A stretch of 64,000 nt of DNA, from contig BQKZ01000317.1 of the NCBI GenBank assembly GCA_036244855.1, positions 89,415-153,414 on the forward strand, given 5' to 3'. The DNA comes from Temnopleurus reevesii (taxonomy: Eukaryota; Echinodermata; Echinoidea; Temnopleuroida; Temnopleuridae). The notes under the pieces are model-generated. The model did not search any database and was not told where the DNA came from. It saw nothing but the letters and a program-made list of their open reading frames with translations. The position numbers and the translations under genes were made by a program. This document shows, one piece after another, positions 57,991 through 64,000 of this stretch. The stretch's first letter is position 1, and each line of letters begins with the position of its first letter.

Positions 57991-58375
57991 ACATTGATTT
58001 GATGTCACAGCCTAAATCTCCATTTTCGAAAATGGATGGGGAGCTTGTTCTTACGCTTTTCTATATTATATTCTAATTCTTTTTGTTTCTTTAAAAATAC
58101 TTTAAAAGCAGGAGCATTTGGCAATTCATTTCTGCATTTACACGTGTAAATATAATACTTCTCCAACAAAATCAAGAAGTTACAAACTTATCAGAAGGAA
58201 AACCAAAAATACATAGTACCACACAGTAGTGCTTTTCCTAGCTCTTTGGCAGAGTATTAAGCTCTAGATGTAGCATGAGTAAAATGAATTAGGGTAAAGT
58301 AGATTAAAAGGGCACTTGAGAGGTTGAGAAGTATCCAATATACATGGAAGGGAAACTGTAATCCTTTATCATTAC
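57991..58375. other. no recognised feature
   Basis: Non-coding AT-rich sequence. Confidence 0.3.
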
Positions 58376-58379
58376 TTAA

Positions 58380-58610
58380 AGGAACACCCCTGTTGTTGAG
58401 AATGGGGTATAAAAAAATTCCCAATTCTAATGGGTGTTGCTAGAAAGTTACTATCAATGGCAAATCTACTGCAAATCAGTAGCAAATAGCAACAAACTTG
58501 TTTATTTGTGCGCAGTCTACACTTCTAACAAATCCTGCTTTAAATATTGGTTTTGATTGGCATGTGCTGATCATCGTCAACTTGCGATCGATTGCATATT
58601 TCTAACAACG
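58380..58610. repeat. dispersed repeat R5, copy 1
   Basis: AAATCTACTGCAAATCAGTAGCAAAT, CAGTCTACACTTCTAACAA and ATTGGTTTTGATTGGC-type phrases recur in order at 59210-59395. Confidence 0.55.
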
Positions 58611-59205
58611 TTCTCATTGATGGTGTACAGTCATTAATATTTTGATTTGAAATGGAAGGAGCGATTCTTTTGTTCCTCATCAAAAAGATCAAAAGGTCAC
58701 TTTGCATTAATTAGATGCTATTGGAAATGCCACATTTTGTTCAGGGAGCCTTCATGTGCTTTCTCAATACATTTATGATCCTTTTTGCCAACATTTTTTG
58801 TGACGACAATAAGTTTGATGAAAATGATGGATGCATTATACTCCTCCATATTTGATTAGATAACCTAGATGGAGAACAAAAACCTCATTGTTCACCCAGT
58901 CGTCAAAGAGATTGATTAAAAAGTGTCTCCATGCAACCGCAGTCTGAATGATGTGTATGTGGTGTTTATTTCTGGCAGTGACATGAGAATGCGGCCAATA
59001 AAAAGCAATATGAGAAGGCGGCAATTCAGATCTTCGGGATATATAGTCATGTGATCAGTCATATGATACAACATGGTAAATCGGACAAGTTTGATATGCA
59101 CTGGTGAAAAACTAATTTTATGCATTCAGTTTGTGCTCTAGTAGTAGTATTATTTAGATGTAGATAAAGTAAAACAAATGCATGATGTTCCTCAAGTAAG
59201 ATTGA
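58611..59205. other. no recognised feature
   Basis: Non-coding; short frames on the minus strand have no family resemblance. Confidence 0.3.
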
Positions 59206-59209
59206 ATTT

Positions 59210-59395
59210 TAGTTGCTACAAAATCGCAATTGATTGCAAATCAACTGCAAATCAGTGGCAAATTGGAACATGCATTTTCATTTGCACACTGTCTACGCTT
59301 ATTATAAGATGCGTATAAAACATTGGTTTTTATTGGCGCACTGGTACAGATCAACTGCAAATTTTAATTTATGGCAACTTTCGAACAGCACCCCA
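59210..59395. repeat. dispersed repeat R5, copy 2
   Basis: CAAATCAACTGCAAATCAGT, CACTGTCTACGCTTATTATA and CATTGGTTTTTATTGGC match copy 1 at 58380. Confidence 0.55.
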
Positions 59396-60065
59396 TAGAC
59401 TTACAAGATGACATCATTTTGAAGTGCCAACAGGTGTAAACAAAATAATACACTTATTGACAAACCTGTCTTATTTGCCACTTTTCCATAATGGTAACTG
59501 TGTTTTTTCCCGTAAGATAAAAAATGTGGATTACGAATCCACATATCTGAGCTTTATGATGATAGTTTGTAACCAAAGAATTCTGACTTGTACTGTAGAT
59601 CACGTGTCTACAGTGGCCACTTTTTCATTTCCCTTTGGTGTATATAGCAACTGTGGGCAGGTTCGACTGTATATTGCTTTCCTTCAGATGAAAATATATA
59701 TTTACTGACTCTTCTGTAATGGCTACAGTACATGTACAGTATGTGATACAGTGATATGTTAATAAGCATGTTAAGCTGTAATATGCTTTATAAGTTAAAT
59801 TACAATGCATATCTAGATTGAATTCTGAAATTGCCTTGTAAAGAAAAATGATTCAATAGTGCAAACAGTATTCTGTGTTGAAAAATGCATAGCAAACTGC
59901 AGCGTGCCGCAAAAGCAATTACCATTTCAATTGAATTACGGTGCTACGAATCCGTTTTAAACAGCTGCGGATAGGATATAACATGGCCGTTGAATTGGCT
60001 TATCCCAAATTGTGGTTGTATTTATAGCGCGTGGAGCAATAAAGATGTGTGTGGTGTTGTTGTCA
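59396..60065. other. non-coding; fragment of the 57533 repeat
   Basis: TCTACAGTGGCCACTTTTTC at 59607 is a diverged piece of the dispersed repeat. No exon was seen. Confidence 0.35.
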
Positions 60066-60069
60066 CTAC

Positions 60070-60330
60070 AAACCGTATACACTATAAAATTGAAGGGTAA
60101 AGAAAATGGACAAAAGAAACAAATTCCTGATCATGCCCTGAAAATGCGTCATGCTCAAAGCAGAAATTTACTTCAGAGTTATTCTGCAAAAAATGTGCAA
60201 CAGATGCATAGCATTTGTTGAATGACAGAGAAGGGAATTTCTTTTGTATTTGAAAGCCATTGTAAAGGCTTGAATGGATGTTGCTTATGTTGTCCAGTTT
60301 CTTTATCTTTGCATTCACAGTGATAGTAAT
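60070..60330. repeat. dispersed repeat R3, copy 3
   Basis: AGAAGGGAATTTCTTTTGTA, AATGGATGTTGCTTATGTTG and TTTGCATTCACAGTGATAG match the second half of 13300-13580. Confidence 0.5.
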
Positions 60331-60905
60331 GAATGGATAACACAGGTTTGATTGCTGTGTCTTAATTTAGTGGACCGCTTTGCTCCGGAACGATAAATAG
60401 AACAGCTCAATTTATTGCCAATTTAGGGACATGATCAGTCGAGCTGATCCAAGCACCACCAATATTGGGATAAAGCGTGCGTTGATGAGTTGGACGTGTA
60501 AAAGCACTCATCAGTGAGAATGTGGGGATATATAATTTGCTTTCATCTGTAATTTAGAGCAATTTATTCTATGGTACATCAACGTATCATTAATTTGTTG
60601 GAAACTGAGATAGGAAATTTCATTAAGGTTTATCTAGTTGATGAAATCAACCATTAAAAGTTTTGTATTTGCAATATTTAATCCATTGTTAAATTGTAAT
60701 TGTAATTTTTATATAAATCATTTCCAAACAAAATTAAAAGTTTAAAAGTTTAAAATTTCCATATTTCAGTGTTGAATATTTAATACATACACATTCATTT
60801 TTTGCTTCCCAATTCATATTCAAATTCATGCCTTGATAATATGAGAAGAATATAATTTTTGATTCAGTTAATTCTGTATTCAAGCAATGGTATTTAGATA
60901 AAGAC
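60331..60905. other. no recognised feature
   Basis: Non-coding AT-rich sequence. Confidence 0.3.
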
Positions 60906-60909
60906 AAAT

Positions 60910-61085
60910 TTGTCCACATTGTGCTGCGCTCAACCAAGGTGAGGTGAATGGGTACTAGTAGGAACAAATTCCTTGAATGAAGTGAGTGCCAAATGCTAGC
61001 CATGCTGTAGCAGGTTAATAATGCACAGAGCACTTACCAACACTTCGTATTAAAAGCTATACAAATGTATTGTGTATTATTATCG
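60910..61085 (+). mobile_element. 5'-truncated SINE
   Basis: Starts mid-element at GTCCACATTGTGCTGCGCTC, continues AACCAAGGTGAGGTGAATGG and a degraded AAAGCTATACAAATG, and ends in TTATTATCG. The tRNA-like head is absent. Confidence 0.75.
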
Positions 61086-62340
61086 TTAAATCATATTTAG
61101 ATTATTTTGTACTTCTATGTCCATCAGCTTTCAAGTTTGAATGAAATGATCAGCCATTACTCCACATCCTTATCGTTGTTCGATTTGAATGCGGAATTTT
61201 ATTTCACTTAACAATTTATCAATATTGTAGCCATCCATGAGCACGTCACCACGCTCTCCGCTTGTCAAACGAGGGTGCCCTTTGCATCATTGAAAGCATG
61301 AATCAATCACCCATATCTTGGTGAAGATGACAGCTAATTACAGTGATGCGTCGAAGTATAGTGTGCATTTTGTAGCGTATAATGATCGGAGACTCTGGGG
61401 ATAGATTATACGCCTGCCATTGACGTTATCCTTTCCGGAGATGCCAACCGTTCCGGAATGTGCAAGAGGAAAAATTAACATGAATAATGTAACATGAATA
61501 ATGTAACAGCTGAGCAAAAGTGAGAGGAAAACTGACACCAGTACCCATGACTTTAGCTATCCACTGCTGATAAAAGCCTTGAATTTAAATGAAAATAAAC
61601 CTTATGCATATTCTGGGACACTTGGCATTGCTGCTTTTCGCTGCAGTATGTACAGGCCCTCACAGTTATTACTCAGTCTGACAGGACATTTCGTTTTTTA
61701 TCTCAGGAAGTGATGCTAGCCAGAGGGTTATGTTGCATGAAATCATCATTGTAGTATCCACTTTCATGAGAATATACTCTTCCTGTATAGAATTGATATG
61801 TATTTCAATTGGATCCCCTTTGTTTTGTTGCTATGTCAGGGTTTCTTTGTCATCATGCAACAGTACCAGCCTAAAATAAACATATATGGGAGATGGACAA
61901 TTAGCTCTCTCAACCTTAGAATAGCTCAGGACCATAAACATAAAAATGATGGTGAGAAATAAACACGTGGATTTGAAAATTACCCTGTCATTAACCCATT
62001 GACAACTGAATTCTTTATTACCCATAACTTTTGTGCAGGGATTCGCAGTTACAGTAGTCAAAGGGTTAATTTATGCTCTCCATGTCTCATTCAAATATCT
62101 GTTTTAGCAAAAAAATATTCCCCATGTGCTCGAAAAAATCCCTCACACAATATATTACAGAGGCTATTTTTCAGGAGAGAAATGAAAAAAGAGACATTGT
62201 AAATGATGAAATATATTTTACCCTGAATACTACCCCTTGACTACAGTGGCTTCATGAAAAAAAGGGATTTGGGCTAGACTGGTCGGGGGTTGGGGATATT
62301 TGAGCATGAGCAGCCGATATTGTTCTTGCTTGAAATGCTA
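61086..62340. other. no recognised feature
   Basis: Non-coding AT-rich sequence; ACATGAATAATGTA is repeated twice at 61479-61504. Confidence 0.35.
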
Positions 62341-62349
62341 ATTTATTCA

Positions 62350-62972
62350 TGAGCGAATGGAGAACATTGGTGACTTTGCCTAAAGCATGTCAATAATTCC
62401 AATAATAGTAGGATGCATATATGACATTACACTTATGTCCATTACTGCTGCTTTCATGAATAGGAGAGCATTTGAATATACATGTAGCATCCACTTCAGC
62501 TGAAGACATGACACTGAAAGCTTGTGGAACTATCTTATGTTAATGGAATGACATTAATGCTGTGCAGACTTTATCAAGCCATACCTTTGTTTTAAAAGAA
62601 TGTTATGAGGGATACAAAACAATGTTGTTTAAATCTAATGGTAGCAAATGGAAAACATTGGTGACTTTGCCTAAAGCATGTCAATAATTCCAATAAGAGT
62701 AGGATGCATATGACATTACACTTATGTCCATTACTGCTGCTTTCATGAATAGGAGAGCATTAGAATATAGCATCCACTTCAGCTGAAGACATGACACTGA
62801 AAGCTTATGGAACTATCTTATGTTAATGGAATGATATTAATGCTGTGCATGCGTTATCAAGCCATACCTTTGTTTTAAAAAGAATTCTATGAGGGATACA
62901 AAACAATGTTGTTTAAATCTTATGGTGGCGAATGGAAAACATTGGTGACTTTGCCTATTAAAAGCTTGTCAA
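62350..62972. repeat. tandem array, ~290-base units
   Basis: CATTGGTGACTTTGCCTA occurs near 62364, 62656 and 62940, and the first two units are nearly identical throughout (GTCCATTACTGCTGCTTTCA, CACTTCAGCTGAAGACATGA). The third is cut after TCAATAATTC by unrelated sequence. Confidence 0.9.
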
Positions 62973-63107
62973 TAATTCGTTTCTGTATCACATAGCTGTA
63001 AACTGACAAACGGTGTTGGAGCTCGGTTTACGGACCGTTTTGCTCTCTCAACACCAACACCAACACCGAACAACGTACTTGAAGCCACCCAGTGCACTAT
63101 GGAGCTA
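62973..63107. other. unrelated insert within third array unit
   Basis: It replaces the middle of the third unit, between TCAATAATTC and the resumed TATCTT...GTTAATGGAATGACATT. It contains AACGGTGTTGG and CACCAACACCAACACCG, which form a loose inverted pair. It could be a small insertion element. Confidence 0.4.
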
Positions 63108-63880
63108 ACCATATCTTGTGTTAATGGAATGACATTTGTCCTGTGCATACTGATCAACCTATACCATTCTGTTAAAGTCATGATTGTGAGGTATACAAAA
63201 ACAATATTTAAATAAAAATGACATCAGTTACATGAGTGTATGTTAACTCGTCTTTGATAATTGAAATATCTTTAGCTTTATAATACCCATTCAGTGTGCA
63301 TACTGATCAAGACATATCTTTCTTTTAATAAAATGTTTGTGAGGGATAAAACAATGTATTTTACATTGTTTTCAAATTTGAATGATATGTATTCCTCTAT
63401 TGTATGTGAAGGATACAAAAGCAATATTGTTAAAATTAAGATAGCATCAATTACAGAAGTGTATTTCAGCATGTCTATGATAACTAGTAAGAATATATTT
63501 TAGTTTTATATGTACCCATTCAGTGTGCATACTGATCAAGCCATATCTTTCTTTTAATAAAATAATGTCTGTGAGAGATTAAAAAACAACAGTTTAAAAT
63601 TCAAATAATATCAATTCCAGGATTGTATGTTAACTAGTCTACGATAATTGATTATACCGGTAGCATGTACATGTATTTATACCCATTCTTTTCTACGGAT
63701 TTATGGTTTATACCCATTCAGTGTGCATATAAAAGAATGCTTTCTGAGGGATTAAAAAACAATGTTTAAATTCAAATGACTTTGATTACAGGAGTGTATG
63801 TTAACAAGTCTATAATAATTAATTATAATATATTTTATGTATACACACTGTACCCACTCAGTGTTACCATTTCATTAATA
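63108..63880. repeat. degenerate array, ~200-230-base units
   Basis: CCCATTCAGTGTGCATACTG recurs near 63288, 63513 and (shortened) 63714, each with GAGGGAT(A/T)...AAAACAAT and GTGTATGTTAACTAGTCT-type phrases. They share GTTAATGGAATGACATT-type sequence with the 290-base units and look like older derivatives. Confidence 0.75.
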
Positions 63881-64000
63881 TGCTAATCTGCTAGAAGGCC
63901 ATATATATGTATTATAACATAACAATATTATTGCCCCTCTCCATTTGTTAATGCCATGCATCTGTCAATAAGGCAGGAGGTCCCATAATGAAAAGTATAG
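63881..64000. other. no recognised feature at window end
   Basis: Short AT-rich end segment. Confidence 0.3.

Overview
The window looks like animal nuclear DNA from a marine invertebrate, most likely an echinoderm and plausibly a sea urchin (Lytechinus-like). This is an inference from composition. The DNA is AT-rich and non-coding, full of (CA)n, (CT)n, (GATA/ATTC)-type and (CAC)n microsatellites. It carries tRNA-derived SINEs whose 3' end reads GCGCTATATAAA followed by (ATT)n, truncated LINE reverse-transcriptase C-termini, and many short inverted-repeat elements (MITEs). There are no bacterial operons, no rRNA or functional tRNA genes, no CRISPR array and no intact transposase or polymerase. 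Nearly all long open frames fall in repeats or low-complexity DNA.

Genes. The best-supported gene signal is at 50.7-51.2 kb on the + strand. A locally GC- and CpG-rich stretch leads into a leader exon ending at 50991. A 112-base intron follows, with a GTAAGTAT donor, a CTGAC/CTAA branch region, a pyrimidine tract and CAG. Then comes a 78-base coding exon (51104-51181) with a GTGAGT donor. Splicing would assemble the ATG across the junction. A second possible first coding exon lies 39 kb upstream (11561-11609, ATGGCGGCC..., donor GTAAGA) and is phase-compatible with the same exon. A possible further exon or remnant lies at 54674. I do not recognise the protein; the rest of the gene would lie beyond the window.

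Layout. 0-5 kb: a duplicated segment across an N join, then single-copy DNA. 5.3-11.5 kb: three tandem arrays with units near 190-200 bases, plus a nested MITE and a TCGA-dense tract. 11.5-12.2 kb: candidate exon and a long ATTC/ATTT tract. 12-22 kb: mostly single-copy DNA with a LINE fragment and several MITEs. 22.3-24 kb: a dispersed/tandem repeat broken by a SINE and a MITE. 24.8-29 kb: local duplications, one across an N and differing by a MITE insertion. 30-46 kb: a MITE- and SINE-rich zone, including a back-to-back MITE pair. 46.4-50.1 kb: microsatellites and an Alu/7SL-like SINE. 50.6-54.8 kb: the gene 5' end and its intron. 54.8-64 kb: tandem duplications, LINE fragments and a final ~290/230-base array.

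No new biological system is evident. The most interesting points are the splice-assembled start codon, the two alternative first exons, the Alu/7SL-like SINE, the MITE presence/absence pairs, and single-N joins flanked by duplicated sequence that suggest two haplotypes laid end to end.
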